Shown one piece after another: positions 32,747-44,149 of a stretch of 64,000 nt of DNA. How positions within the stretch are numbered: the first letter of the stretch is position 1; every line of letters starts with the position of its first letter. The position numbers were made by a program, and so were the translations under genes. The stretch spans positions 17,547,608 through 17,611,607 of the forward strand of contig JAVGWX010000011.1 in assembly GCA_036924085.1 (NCBI GenBank). Direction: 5' to 3'. The notes below the pieces were generated by a model that was not told the origin of the DNA, ran no database searches, and was given only the letters and a program-made list of their open reading frames with translations. This stretch comes from Ariolimax columbianus (lineage: Eukaryota > Mollusca > Gastropoda > Stylommatophora > Arionidae).

Positions 32747-35497
32747 ATGAAGCCCATGGTAGAGAGCCTAAGCAAGGCAATAATGCAAGCCGCCACTGAA
32801 ACCATCCCAAGAGGAGCTAGGAAAAACTATAAGCCCTACTGGAATGATGAGTTGCAGAAAGTGGAAGATGCAGTAACAAATGCTAGGAACATGGCAGAGC
32901 GAGAAAAATCCATGGAGGCAAACATCGCCCTCAAAGCCGCTGCGGCGAAGTACAAACACACTCTCAAACAAACAGCAAGAGAAAGCTGGAAAGATAAAAC
33001 GGAAAGTCTAAACCTGGACAAAGACGGGAACAAGCTATGGAAGCTAGTCAGAGCCATGAACGACGAAACCCCGTCAAATAAACAAATTACTATCAAGCAT
33101 GGCGAGAACTTGATTACAGGTAAGAAAGCCGCAAACGCCTTTGTCGATCACTATGCCAGAGAAAACCACATCGAGGTCCCTGCAGAAAAGCATACAGACA
33201 TTAGCGAAGAGCTGAAGGGACACGAAAACAAAAATACGGCTCCCGAAGAGCACATGATGGCCAAACTTACAATGCGCGAAATGGAAGAGGCTATGAGAAC
33301 ACTAAAGAAAAGGAAATCCCCCGGAAAAGATGGGATAACAAACGAAATGCTGATGGGGCTGGGCCAAACAGCGAAGAGGAAACTACTGTCAGTCCTGAAC
33401 AAAAGCTGGAAAAGGGGTATTGTACCCCAGGCATGGAAAGATGCAATACTGGTACCAGTACCAAAAACAGGAAAGGATAAAACAGATCCAAATGGATACA
33501 GGCCCATCAGCCTACTGAGCTGTGTCGGCAAGCTGATGGAACGGATGATAAACACCAGACTTATGTGGCATCTGGAAGAAAAACGAATTCTAATTCCACA
33601 GCAAGCCGGCTTTAGACAGCACAGATCCACTGAGGACCAGGTCATCCTCATAGCCCAGGAGATAGAAGATGCCTACCAGGCACAGAAACACACAGTAGCT
33701 GTTTGGGTGGACCTGGAAAAGGCAATTGACAAAGTCTGGAAAGATGGACTTAGAGTCAAGCTAAGAAGAAGTGATGTTTGTGGGAAAATGTACAAGTGGA
33801 TCAATCACTACCTCAAACAAAGAACGGCCAGAGTCCAAGTACAAGGGCAGATGAGCAAAAAGGTGACACTCGAGCAGGGAGTACCCCAAGGGGGAGTACT
33901 GTCACCCACACTCTTCCTGGTATATATAAACGATATTACAGAGAATATACTAAGAAGAGTCCATAGCTCAATGTTTGCAGACGATCTGGCTATGTGGACC
34001 TCTGAAAAGAATCTCACCATAGCAAGAAATCGGATGCAGACGGCCCTAACATCGCTGGAAGAGTGGGCGAACTCATGGCTGGTCAAAATAAACGAGGAGA
34101 AAACCACGTGCACAATATTCTCGCTTTCATTAAAACCCCAAAGTACCAAATTAAGTCTAAATGGCAAAATCCTGCAGCCAAACGACAACCCAACCTATCT
34201 GGGAGTCACATTTGATCGGCGCATGACATGGAAAAGTCAGATTGAGAGAAACCGAATGAAAGCCAGAGAAAGAATGGCAATCATGAGGAAACTTGCTGGC
34301 ACAAGCTGGGGAGCAGACGAAGGGATACTAAAGAAACTGTACACTGGAAGAGTGAGACCAGTTCTCGAGCATGGCATTGCGGCATGGACAACAGCAGCGA
34401 AGGCGAACTTCGATAAAGTTAACAAACTTCAAAACCAAGCCATGAGAATTATAACAGGTGGCATGAAGTCAACGCCAATTGTAGAACTTGAAAAGATTAC
34501 AAAACTGCAATCCATGACCGATAGAAGAGACTGCAGAGCCCAGCTGCAGTCAGAGAAACTCCGAAGACTGGCGGACCACCCAATGTACCAAAGACTAAAC
34601 AATTTGGGAAATGGGAAACTAAAGCGGAGAAACTTTGCAGAAATAGCCAAAGCAAAGATGCACGAAGATCCCATAAACGCACTAACAACACCAAAACCCA
34701 TCACTACTGTACGCAAACCTACTTGGAGGCAGGATATATTTCCAGAGGTGGTAGAAAATATACCAGGTATTGCAAACAAAAACTGCCAGACTGAAAAAGA
34801 AAGGAGAGACACTACCCTAAGCTTCATAACGAAAAGCTACCCAAGCATGGACTGGACCCATGCATACACCGACGGTTCTGTAACAAACACTACACAGAAC
34901 GGAGGGGCAGGAGCATTCCTGAACCTACCAAATGGCAGAAAAATAACTCTGTCATTCGCTACTGGTAAGTACACAAGCAATTTCAGAGCAGAGACAGAGG
35001 CACTGAGAGCGGCAGTGGAAGAAATGGTGACACACAGTGAAAATGAGAGCCATATAGTCCTGCTGACAGATGCTCTCGCCGTAGTCACAGCGCTAAAAAG
35101 CCAGAAAAACACTGAGCTTAATGACTTAAGAGCAGCACTCTGCAAACTGTGCCAGCAGTCCGCACCAAAAAAGGGTAGTGGTACAGTGGGTCCCGGCACA
35201 CTGCAACATCCAAGGCAACGAGGAGGCAGACAGACTGGCAAAAGAAGGTGCAAGACTACCACAAACATATACCAGTATGACGTACGAAGAGTCAAAACGG
35301 CTTATCAAAGCCAGATACATGACCAAATGGGAAACCGAACATACTGGTTACACCAAAAACGATGCCTATTACCAGTTGAACCGAAGAGAGCAGGTCGTTG
35401 TCTTCAGACTTCGCACTGGCCACAACAGACTGAGGTACCACCTATTCAACAAATTGAAGATAGGGAGTACCGACGAATGCCCGTGCGGTACTGGTAA
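32747..35497 (+). CDS. Reverse transcriptase-RNase H of the I-group retrotransposon
   Basis: This 916-residue frame holds the RT domain at about residues 200-480: YRPISLLSCVGKLMERM, VWVDLEKAIDKV (catalytic Asp ~321; the usual Phe after Ala is Ile here), EQGVPQGGVLSP (~377) and FADDLAMW (Asp pair ~409). The RNase H domain starts near residue 700 with AYTDGS, AETEAL and LLTDALAV. Near 35163-35170 an A-run is one base longer than in the sister copies and shifts the frame, so the last ~110 residues here are out of frame. RT plus RNase H with a C-terminal finger fits the I-group (I, Nimb, Ingi). The start at 32747 is just the first Met after the upstream frameshift. Confidence 0.93.
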   Translation: MKPMVESLSKAIMQAATETIPRGARKNYKPYWNDELQKVEDAVTNARNMAEREKSMEANIALKAAAAKYKHTLKQTARESWKDKTESLNLDKDGNKLWKLVRAMNDETPSNKQITIKHGENLITGKKAANAFVDHYARENHIEVPAEKHTDISEELKGHENKNTAPEEHMMAKLTMREMEEAMRTLKKRKSPGKDGITNEMLMGLGQTAKRKLLSVLNKSWKRGIVPQAWKDAILVPVPKTGKDKTDPNGYRPISLLSCVGKLMERMINTRLMWHLEEKRILIPQQAGFRQHRSTEDQVILIAQEIEDAYQAQKHTVAVWVDLEKAIDKVWKDGLRVKLRRSDVCGKMYKWINHYLKQRTARVQVQGQMSKKVTLEQGVPQGGVLSPTLFLVYINDITENILRRVHSSMFADDLAMWTSEKNLTIARNRMQTALTSLEEWANSWLVKINEEKTTCTIFSLSLKPQSTKLSLNGKILQPNDNPTYLGVTFDRRMTWKSQIERNRMKARERMAIMRKLAGTSWGADEGILKKLYTGRVRPVLEHGIAAWTTAAKANFDKVNKLQNQAMRIITGGMKSTPIVELEKITKLQSMTDRRDCRAQLQSEKLRRLADHPMYQRLNNLGNGKLKRRNFAEIAKAKMHEDPINALTTPKPITTVRKPTWRQDIFPEVVENIPGIANKNCQTEKERRDTTLSFITKSYPSMDWTHAYTDGSVTNTTQNGGAGAFLNLPNGRKITLSFATGKYTSNFRAETEALRAAVEEMVTHSENESHIVLLTDALAVVTALKSQKNTELNDLRAALCKLCQQSAPKKGSGTVGPGTLQHPRQRGGRQTGKRRCKTTTNIYQYDVRRVKTAYQSQIHDQMGNRTYWLHQKRCLLPVEPKRAGRCLQTSHWPQQTEVPPIQQIEDREYRRMPVRYW

Positions 35498-35657
35498 AAT
35501 GACCACTGAACATCTGCTGCAGAACTGCCCGACATACGAAGATTAGAGAGAGCAGATGTGGCCATTACCAGTGGAACTGCAAGACAAGCTCTATGGCAGT
35601 AGCGAGAGCCTCAGGATGACCGCCGCTTTTTTCGAAAAAATAATGGTTACTGTCTGA
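35178..35657 (+). pseudogene. RNase H end and C-terminal CCHC finger, shifted frame
   Basis: This frame continues the polyprotein after the A-run shift. HCNIQGNEEADRLAKEG supplies the last RNase H motif (His and Asp). CPCGTGKMTTEHLLQNC is the C-terminal Cys/His finger common in I-group elements. A CAG-to-TAG change stops it at 35546, about 36 codons before the family's usual stop at 35655-35657, which is preserved in the copy at 46204. Only ~24 nt separate that stop from the target-site duplication, so the 3' UTR is almost absent apart from the AAG tail. Confidence 0.9.
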
Positions 35658-35681
35658 CTGTGTACGCAGAAGAAGAAGAAG

Positions 35682-35694
35682 AAACCACATAACT
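35682..35694. repeat. Target-site duplication, right (AAACCACATAACT)
   Basis: Matches 28298-28310 and follows the AGAAGAAGAAGAAG tail at once. Confidence 0.9.
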
Positions 35695-37815
35695 TCCAGT
35701 CCGTGCACACTTAGCTACCAATACATTCTCACACAATGGCTCCATTCCCCTGATATATCTCTCTTTAATTGCATGTCTCCATTTCTTTCAATTCAATTCC
35801 CAAGGCGACCATCCATTCTAATCATTGACCTTTTCTTCATTAAAACCTTTTATGTGTTCCTATAAACTTCCTTTCCACTCTTTTAGCCTTTACTCATTCG
35901 ACGTTCCCATTCGATCTGTCTGTTTAATTTAGCATTTATTATCGATTTGTAGTCGTAGTGCCGAAAAAAGCGATTATTCTTTCTTAATCACCTTTCATTG
36001 CATCATGGTTTTTGTTTGTCTAGAACCACCACGACCATTATCATGCGCCGCACCGATAACCGAATGCTAACGCAGCATCTTTTTGTCTTTTAGTTAGCAT
36101 TGAAGAATTAACCATTGTTTTATTGGTCTGCTAGTAATAATCTACGTCACTGCACTCCTGGTATACCCATAGGTGCTGTCTCTTTCAGTAAATGGCAAAA
36201 AGTGTGGATATTGATGATTCCTTCAGCTCGTTGGTTGTACACACTTCTACCCCGTTCTCTTTTATGCCCCAGTCCGCTTGAACCTCAACAATTTGCTAAA
36301 GACAGGACAATGTTAGTCAGGGTCAGTCGAAATATACTGTCCAAGACTCCCACCTCATTTCCACGCAGGTCTCCCTGTAAATAGGATGTTTCGTGTCAGT
36401 TTAACTAACAAGGTTTGGTATCGACGTAATCTTGTAAAAGGAAGCGACAAGCAGATGAAGAACGCTTATCACAACTGCCTGCGGGACTCATGTCCATCTT
36501 CATCAGCACGCTCGGGATGTGAGGAAAGCTACTGCAACCCGCCACTTAACGTCCTTTTCAGGGCACATAAAAGAGTAACCTACTCAGTGTGGGCATTCGC
36601 AAATCACAACAACACAACCCCTATAGCGGCCTGCATGAAAGCAAACAGCAGGCACACCCTTCGTCATAAAACAACACAACACAACAAATGCCTGTAAGTT
36701 AGACCACTCGATTGCAAGAATATACCAACACAAATATGTATACTCCCCATGAGTAGAATTGGAGCGGCTATGAAGAAAAGAAAACAATAATGGAAGAGTG
36801 CCACAGAAAACTGTCACCGGGGCCTGAAATCAGAGCAGATATTAGCAACACTGTAACATGCCAATCACATCGTGTCAAGACTAAAATAACATGGCATGAC
36901 GCAGGCTATCTTATCGCGTAGAATGTTTAAACCGTAAGAAAATAACAATAAAATCCCGACATCTCTTTGGTAGAACAGAGAGGACAAGGTCACGTCTGCT
37001 TGTTTGTAGCCTCGTAAATACTTAACCTCATCCTGGTCCGTGGTACATCCGGCTTGTATAATGACTTTCTACCCTCCTCTGTTCTAACCGACCTACCTCG
37101 TAGCGTTTGTTCTATGTCAAATTCTCAGCGCTTATTCCTCGTTCATCATACGCGTCAATATTGTTCTTAATTTACCTTTTTTTCGGTTCATCTCTGACGT
37201 CCAGGTTAGGCTGTCTTTGCCAGGATATTAGCGTTCATTCTCATGACATGTCCAAGCTATTTCCATCTCTCCTTTTTTTTACGACATCTTATTCGTGCCC
37301 ACATTTTACATTTGACAACCTGGTTGACTTCAGCCCCCTCAGATCTGTATAACTAATTAAATGTTATTGCTAAAAAATATCTAAGAGGTCGCTGGAAATA
37401 TTTAGCAGTCATAACGATGGATCTCAAACTAGGACCAAAGGAGAGCTGTTAGAATATAATTATGACTTAAGGGTGTCACAATACGAATACTAATTATCTT
37501 TATGGCCTGTGGTACATGAGGCTTTGACAAGGGCTTTCCACATCGTTCTGTCTTGCGCATCCTTTTGCCCAGTGCCCAATGCCAGAGACGTGCAGTACAG
37601 CTGATCTTCCGTGGTGCGTCTCCAAGTAGTTCGTACATGCATACATACGTCCGTTCGTTCAAACTCATACATATATGTGTTGTTCGTCCATAGTAATCGA
37701 TGAGGACCACTTTTCCCTGTTCGCATGAGTTCGAAGATGGCTAAATAAGTCAATCTGAGCCTTGAATTGTCCGTTGAACTTTTAACAGGAAATAAGACAT
37801 CTCATTCCACCTGAG
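35695..37815. other. No feature seen
   Basis: AT-rich, unique-looking sequence with short open frames of no recognisable family. Confidence 0.5.
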
Positions 37816-37819
37816 TTGA

Positions 37820-38150
37820 AGAACGTGTGATGTTAGCTGACTTGTGGAGCCAACGTCTCAGGATGGCCTAATCTATTCTTGATGCCTCATGTCTCTGAAC
37901 ACCTTCAGCAATAGTGCTGCGCCAGTCTGTGCGATTGGTGACGAATTTTTCTCAGTCATCGTGGTTAATACCGCACTGGGTCGGTGATCTCTTAAGTGTG
38001 TCCTTGAATCTTTCCCGCTGAACACCACTTGCTCTCTTGCCAGTTTGGAGCGCAGCACTTTTGGTAGACGTTGATTCGACACGAGTACAACATGGCTGGC
38101 CCATCTCAGCTGCGCTGAACATATCATGATGTGTGTGTATACTGGACATG
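37820..38150 (-). pseudogene. LINE reverse-transcriptase tail fragment
   Basis: The minus strand, across two frames, gives QLRWASHVVLVSNQRLPKVL, then GKRASGVQRERFKDTLKRS and an NRTDWRSTIAEG-like end. This is the C-terminal tail of a common invertebrate non-LTR retrotransposon lineage (R-W-x-GHV ... GKR...G.QxxRxKDTLK). At least one frameshift and stops are present. The catalytic domain is absent. Confidence 0.8.
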
Positions 38151-38600
38151 CCCGATCGCGCTAACATAAATGTACATATATGTACGCACACTTACATACA
38201 TGCATATATATTTGTGCTGCTTGTAATGTAATACAATTTAACAATACTGCTCACAAGTCTACACCACATAACCCAGTCCCTCCATTCTGCATTTCCTCTC
38301 TACACATAAATTAACTATAAAACACTTTAAATATTCTAAACACCGAACATAAACCTGCCCCAGCTGTATAAACATACAGAAAAGCTTACACAATTCGCCA
38401 TGCCTGTTTTTAGGGCAAAGGTTCGTAACATGAGGTCCATGAAATGTTCTGTTATGGTCCGCTGGGAAAAAAATTGGATCCTGTGAAGAGCTTTCGGATA
38501 ATCGCAAATAGTTCAGTGAGATGTCTGGCAGGAATCCTTGAGGGTAGGGGCTGGGAGTGGTGGGTGTTTCATGGATAGCTAAGTAGTGTTTGTTGTTGTT

Positions 38601-39101
38601 GTTGTTGTTTAACAAAAACAAACAAAGATGGATGTATACTGCTCGACCTATGTGTCTGTCCTGCCATATGGATGTGGGTCATGGGCAATGATTACAGCCC
38701 AAGAAAGGCAACTACAAACTTCAGAAATGAGGAATCTTAAAAAGGCGGTTCAGGTGACGAAAAGGGACAAGATTTGTAACCAGACAATACATAGTAGTCT
38801 CGAAGTTTTACCTCTGCTGACACGAGGGAAGCAGTTCTAACTACAGTGGTTTGGCCATGTATGTAGAATATAAGAAGATCGGATACCAAAACGGTCATGG
38901 GAGATAAAAAGTCAAGGACGCAGACCCCAATGACGTCCCAAAGTACGTTGGGAAGACAACATACGAAAGTCCTTAATTGATCGAGGGCTGGATTGGAAAG
39001 AGATCAGGAAAAAGACGGCGGATAGAACAGTGTGGCTTTCTCTCTGCAAAACCTCTACACCTCACGGTAGAAGACGAGCGACTAAGTAAGTTGTTGTTTA
39101 A
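38601..39101 (+). mobile_element. LINE tail fragment, same family as 1225-1756
   Basis: The plus strand reads MDVYCSTYVSVLPYGCGSWA, QERQLQTSEMRNLKKAVQVT, then LQWFGHVCR, RPKVRWEDNIR and DRGLDWKE. It is nearly co-linear with the minus-strand copy at 1242-1787 but interrupted by stops. The end is ACTAAGTAAG, a short version of the tetranucleotide tail. GTTGTTGTTTAA occurs at 38601-38612 and 39090-39101 and may be the target-site duplication, though it is low-complexity. Both copies are truncated at almost the same point, just upstream of the MDVY codon. Confidence 0.83.
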
Positions 39102-39399
39102 TGCCCACAATGAGTAATTTTACTTTTTTTGTACGCTCTGAAAAGTGCGTTGTGGCTAGTTGTAGTCGATTTCTTCACATCCTGAGGGTACTAATGAAGG
39201 TCCTCCAGACGGTTGTGCTATCGTTGGCTTCTTGACGCTCACTACTTCGAGAAATCACGTCGATGCACATCTCGTCAACCAGAATTCCTTGAAAACAGCG
39301 TGTTCCCAAGGAACGTTACACTTGTAAGCAAAAGAGAAGACTGAAGCAATTATCCCCACTGAATGTATCAGAAGATAAAAGCCATATTCACCATCTACC

Positions 39400-40465
39400 A
39401 AGAAGAGAGAAACGGAAAATATGATTTTTGGACCACCACTTTGGGAAAATCTTTGCCTGCCAGTTATAAATACACACCTGACAGAAAAGACGGCCACTAA
39501 GGAGACTACACTTAATATTCTGAAGACATGTGCCTTGGAGACAGTTTTTAGCTACCCAAAATCGGCAGTCCTGGTCTATACGGATGGATCAGCTTTCAAA
39601 CCTACCTCTTTTGCAGGGTATGGTATCCATATGAAAAACCTGGATGGGTCCATACATGAGTTTGTGATTCATGCAGCGAAATTCGTTCAAATAATGAAGC
39701 GGAGGCCGAGGCAATGAAAACAACAGTTTAGATTTTGCACCAACAGCTTGACTTGGGCGAGCTGTTGCCGATGGACTTTGTGATTTTTAGTGACTCCAAG
39801 TTATTTCTGGAGGCGCTGAAGAACACCCCATACAAAGAAAAGGAGATATTCTTAGTGGGAAGAGCGATCAACAACATCATCACTGCCCACGGGATAAATG
39901 TCACCTTGCAATGGATCCCTGGACATAGTGGGCTACTAGGGAACGAGATGGTCGACAGATTGGCAGAAACAGGAGCCTCGAAACAACAATTGGATAGGCC
40001 CTGCAATAACTATACAGTAAAACGAATTATTAAGAATAATATTACGTAAATCTTGATGAACAGGTGGGTGACGGGAACAAACAGGTCGCAGTGTATTTAA
40101 CGAAATGTCACAGCAAAAAAGTAACGATGACATAAATAAACTGCACAGAAGAGATCAAAGTCTCATATTTCAGTTCCGAACAGGACATACTAGATTTAAT
40201 AGCCACTTGAATCGCATTGATCTCTAGCACTTGCCCTTATGCAGACATTGCGCTCATCCTGATGAAACATTTCGACACCTACTCAATGATTGCAAGGCGC
40301 ATCCGGACATAAGGAAAAGATTCTTACAAGCACTGCCGACAACTGCTAACACACTGTTCGGAGCAGTGAAACAACTGAAGAAGACCTGTATCTATTTAAA
40401 AAGGGCATTGGGCTGTTAAGAGCAGGCTTGCTCAGCAGTTATGGGATAACAACAACAACAATTAT
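39400..40465 (+). pseudogene. RNase H and zinc-finger end of a second LINE lineage
   Basis: Open pieces at 39421-39717, 39735-40049 and 40231-40419 read as one decayed polyprotein end. RNase H motifs in order are VLVYTDGSAF, EAEAEAMK, FVIFSDSKLFLEAL and LQWIPGHSGLLGNEMVDRLA, so all acidic positions are still visible. Then come FRTGHTRFNSHLNR and CRHCAHPDETFRHLLNDC, a C-terminal Cys/His finger. The 3' end is ATAACAACAACAACAATT, an AAC-type tail. A frameshift and stop near 39690-39730 and another break near 40080 disable it. This family differs from the AAG-tailed I-group element. Confidence 0.88.
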
Positions 40466-40469
40466 TGAA

Positions 40470-41060
40470 CGCTACATAGAAGAGAGATGTGGCCATGCCA
40501 GTATTTTGTCCCTGACCGTGATGCGACGTCCTGGTCAGTATGATGTTTCTGAGCGTACTAGCGTCTCAGTTCCCCTTATCTAGAGTTTAATGTCAGATAT
40601 GGGACCACAATTTACTTTGTTAGTAACAAATGCATTAGTCATTATCACATGGGGTAGGGACATTGATCACACAATAAATTTAAATGTGGATATATACAGA
40701 TAAGAATCATGCGGATATTGCAGAAATAAATCACATCACACGTTTTGGAGCAAATATGATTAAACATTTAATGCATTCAGAGTTAGACAGTTCCAATATT
40801 TGATACATCAAAATACAAAACGGTTTATGCGTCTTAATTCACCCCAAACAGCATACCGTGGATCCCATCGTACGTGTTTAGCAGCTGATCACTGTAACGG
40901 GACATTCCATTTCGGGTTAAGGGGAGGACAGGTTCATATAATTTTATTTTAAATAAATAAGAACAGGCTTGGATAAAGATATGTGTAAACAATATAGTTA
41001 TATTCAGTTCTGTGTAGAGCTAAGGTTAAGGTTATGGTTAGGGCTAGAGTTAGATAACAT
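40470..41060. other. Non-coding; telomere-like degenerate GGTTA repeat at 41022-41055
   Basis: AAGGTTAAGGTTATGGTTAG followed by GGCTAGAGTTAG looks like a degenerate TTAGGG/GGTTA run of about 34 bp. The rest shows no recognisable feature. Confidence 0.45.
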
Positions 41061-41061
41061 A

Positions 41062-41455
41062 GTTGTTATTACTAACCTTAACGTCTTTATACTGGTTTAG
41101 AAAACTTTGCACGAGTCTGTATACAACCAGTTTCTTTTACACTTCCTTAATCTAAAAACTAAGCGCATCCAATAGTTTCTAGAATGCATTAAATGACCCT
41201 GTCTCCACCATTTTGTGTGGCAATGCATTCTAAACATGCACTATTCTTTAACTAAAAAAATAATTCCAAATATCTAATCTGGACCTTTCTTTAAATAATG
41301 TAGAATTGTGTCCTCTTGTTCCTTCAGGAAGTTGTATTTTGAAAAAAACAACACACTTGTTATAGCCTATTTTATCCTTTCCGCTGATTATTTTTTGGAC
41401 CTGCATTAAGTCATCTCGAATTCTTACAGCATCTGATAGCATGGATAATGCCATA
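41062..41455 (-). pseudogene. CR1/L2-like LINE 3' end
   Basis: The minus strand gives an RIRDDLMQVQKIISGKDKIGYNK-like block and an RLDIWNYFFS-like block, followed by a 3' UTR with the conserved phrase GTATACAACCAGTTTC (plus strand). The same order recurs at 47905, 58560, 60965 and 61640. These are 5'-truncated 3' ends of one LINE family, with RT tail consensus D-L-x-Q-V-x-K-M-I and [13 protein letters not shown]. Confidence 0.8.
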
Positions 41456-41459
41456 CTGC

Positions 41460-43015
41460 TGAAGAAACTGGATGCTGCTCTTCTTATCAGGAACCAAGGT
41501 TCACAGATTCAGATATTCATCGCTACGAAGGCAGGAATAAGATACCCCCAACAGTTAAAAAGTAGATTATTATGTGACGTCACTGCCTTAAATATAGGGC
41601 TAATATATACATTTGTTTTGCTTGGGGTGAATTAAGTCTACACAATGCTTGACTCAAATCAGTACTACAATAATACGTAGATGACAAACGTCTATCAATA
41701 GATGAACACGGCAGACCTGCCAGACTGTCCCGTCCTAAGTCTACGAAGTTCTAATGCAGCCTAACTACGATGTGGTGATTGCAGATATACCGAACTTACC
41801 TGAATAAAAATAAAGCAATACACATACACTTTAAACTACTCGCAACGTTCTCCAATTAAAGACGATCAGCTTATTGATTTAACAAACGGTATGTCATCAA
41901 ATTTGATGTTTCCTTCAACACCACTGGTTGACATTTGGTTTCGTGATCGCTATGTGTACCATCATGTCTAAGTATCATGCATTTCTTGAAACCAAGTGCG
42001 ACCACTCATCTGTGCAAAACAGCCTTCTCAGCTCTTGTGCATTTTACAAATAAATATAGAAATAATTGTAATGAGACAGCCAGATTTGCAATTGTAATTA
42101 TCCGTCATTGATCCTAGTATTTGAAATCTGACGTCTGAAAAGAAACACCAAATATGACCTTATGTAAATGTTGACTTCATGATAAATACCATTAAAATAA
42201 CCTCATTTCTCGATATTATTATCACTGAATCCATTAGATACGTGTCTGGTTTCTGAGAACCCATGCATATACATTATTGTGAGTACGCCTACAGAACAAA
42301 GTACTTTATCGTGATCAGAAAGTTGTAAATACAATTATGTAAAATATATTGTCTGTATTCTTTTCAATGATTTTATTTAAATCTACGGGATGAATTCAAC
42401 AATTAGTAAATACAAATCCATCATAAAATTGTTAGTAGTTGACTGAGTCTGATGACAATTCGTACAGTAGTAGTTCTGCCTTCCTTTGTGAATTACACAC
42501 AATCACATAATTATTTTAATGACGTCTTCATTAAATCCGACTTGTCCAAAATGGCGTTCACTCAAGAAAATAGTCACGTATTAAGTTTTTTTTAACGCAA
42601 AACTAATAATAACAGTTCCAGACGAATTGGTAAGAATTTCCAGACGATCTGTAAAAGAGTTTCCATTCAACGTCTGATTTGGATAAACTTTTGCTTAAAG
42701 TTGATGGAACGGGTTCGGCTAAAAGCCGTGTTGCGTTCTGATTTGTTTATCTTTCAGCTAGATGACCCACTAGCTCATTGTGTTTGAGAAACTGTTCACT
42801 TTCTTGAATATGAGCCGTCTGCTTTTTTTTACTTCAAACACTTTGACAGCCGAACAGTCTCGACCTAAATCTTTTTGACTATACTATTTGGGACTTAATG
42901 GTTTCAAAAATGTATCGCTCGAAGATAAGAGACGAATTAGATTAAAATAACGAATTTTTCACGTTTGATATCATTGGCTCTTTTCGTCTTGTCAGACGAT
43001 AGTTAATTGTGCCAT
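41460..43015. other. No feature seen
   Basis: AT-rich sequence without recognisable element or gene. Confidence 0.5.
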
Positions 43016-43017
43016 TA

Positions 43018-43095
43018 GCACAAAGCCCGGGCAGGAATATAGAGACCATATGCTGCAGAAGCTGCCGGATCAGCAGAGCAATGCTCTATCTGTTC
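43018..43095 (-). repeat. Possible tRNA-derived SINE head (degenerate)
   Basis: The minus strand reads AGATAGAGCATTGCTCTGCT, GATCCGGCAGCTTCTGCAGC, then a decayed B-box region and CCTGCCCGGGC. This resembles tRNA-like SINE heads, but the B box is poorly conserved, so the call is tentative. Confidence 0.4.
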
Positions 43096-43099
43096 GCCT

Positions 43100-44145
43100 G
43101 TCGGGGCTTCACTCCTAGACCAGCCGACAACCAAGGCTAAGGGCCTGGTCTGCCCTGCAACAATACTCAGCTGAGGTTGTCTTTCCTCGCTCTAGGGTAA
43201 GGCATTGTTTCCTCTTGTGTGTGCTCCTTTGCACACCGTCGGTTGTCGGTTTGGTAGACGCTGGTCAACTTTCAAAGTTATCAGAAAATAGTTTGCACGT
43301 CCGCATCTGACAAAACCCAACAAGATACGCCAGTATCTTATCTGCAAGGCTTCAGATGGTTTGAAATCAGAGTTTTCCTCTACCTAGATGAGCTGCCTTC
43401 CTAGGCTTTCGAGCCCCATCAGCCCGAAACTACTGGTTTTACGGCGCCAGTGACTCGCCTTCCGCCCCTTCTCCTATTATTCAAAACAGTACTGCCGCCC
43501 AAGGCCAGGAGTTGGACTTTGTTGCCAGAGGCTATATGAGACGCACGCCTTGGAAGCATTTAGTTAGTTTTGAGAGTTCATCCTGAAGCCTACCCCCGGA
43601 TATAACAACATTTATACTGCTTGAAATGAACTCTAAAAATCACAATCGACGCGGAAAACACCTAATAGTACAGTGTCTGAGAAATTGTGTTTCGGCAAGA
43701 AAAGGCAACTTTGAACACACAATGGAATAACAAACATCTTTGTTAGCACAACTGCACGAATTCACATTACATTTAATCAAAGCGAATAATAATCACATTT
43801 CCCTAGACAGTCTGTATACACAACACTCTCCATTGTTACTTCGACCCGAATGGGGAGCAACGAATTATAACACACCGTAAGAGTTAACTTAGAGGAACAT
43901 GACATAGGGCTGTCTAAACTATCCTGCAGAAACTCACCAAAATATCAGAGCGTGTGTTAAAGACCTGTGTTCCACAGTTAGCTGGAAATGATGTCGATTG
44001 ATAGATATACAACATGAATTTGTATTGACAACACCGAAAAACAAATATACTGACAATATCGATAAAACTAGGCGAACATAGCATTAGAATTGCTGACCTA
44101 CATGATGCTCCTCCATCGGTGAACATGATTAAGAGGGATTATTTT
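43100..44145. other. No feature seen
   Basis: Somewhat GC-richer to about 43600, then AT-rich. No recognisable gene or element. Confidence 0.45.
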
Positions 44146-44149
44146 TATA

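Larger units (their letters stand above)
28311..35681 (+). mobile_element. Chimeric insertion: pre-rRNA 5' part fused to an I-group retrotransposon
   Basis: The 7.4-kb insertion between 13-bp target-site duplications contains, in order: an ETS-like stretch (28311-28937), 18S rRNA nucleotides 1 to ~1240 (28938-30177), repeats containing 18S pieces (30118 to ~30850), leader (to 31755), endonuclease, RT, RNase H and finger coding sequence (31756-35657), and a short 3' end with AAG tail (35658-35681). The simplest reading is target-primed reverse transcription of one RNA joining pre-rRNA to the LINE, or a template switch between the two during insertion. Frameshifts and one stop make it inactive now. 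The copy is otherwise nearly full length, unlike the 5'-truncated sisters elsewhere in the window. Confidence 0.88.

Noticed and set aside
38840..40049. One continuous LINE from 38613 to 40465
   Set aside because: The first part ends with its own tetranucleotide tail and possible duplication at 39090-39101; the second has an AAC tail and different RNase H sequence, so they are two elements.
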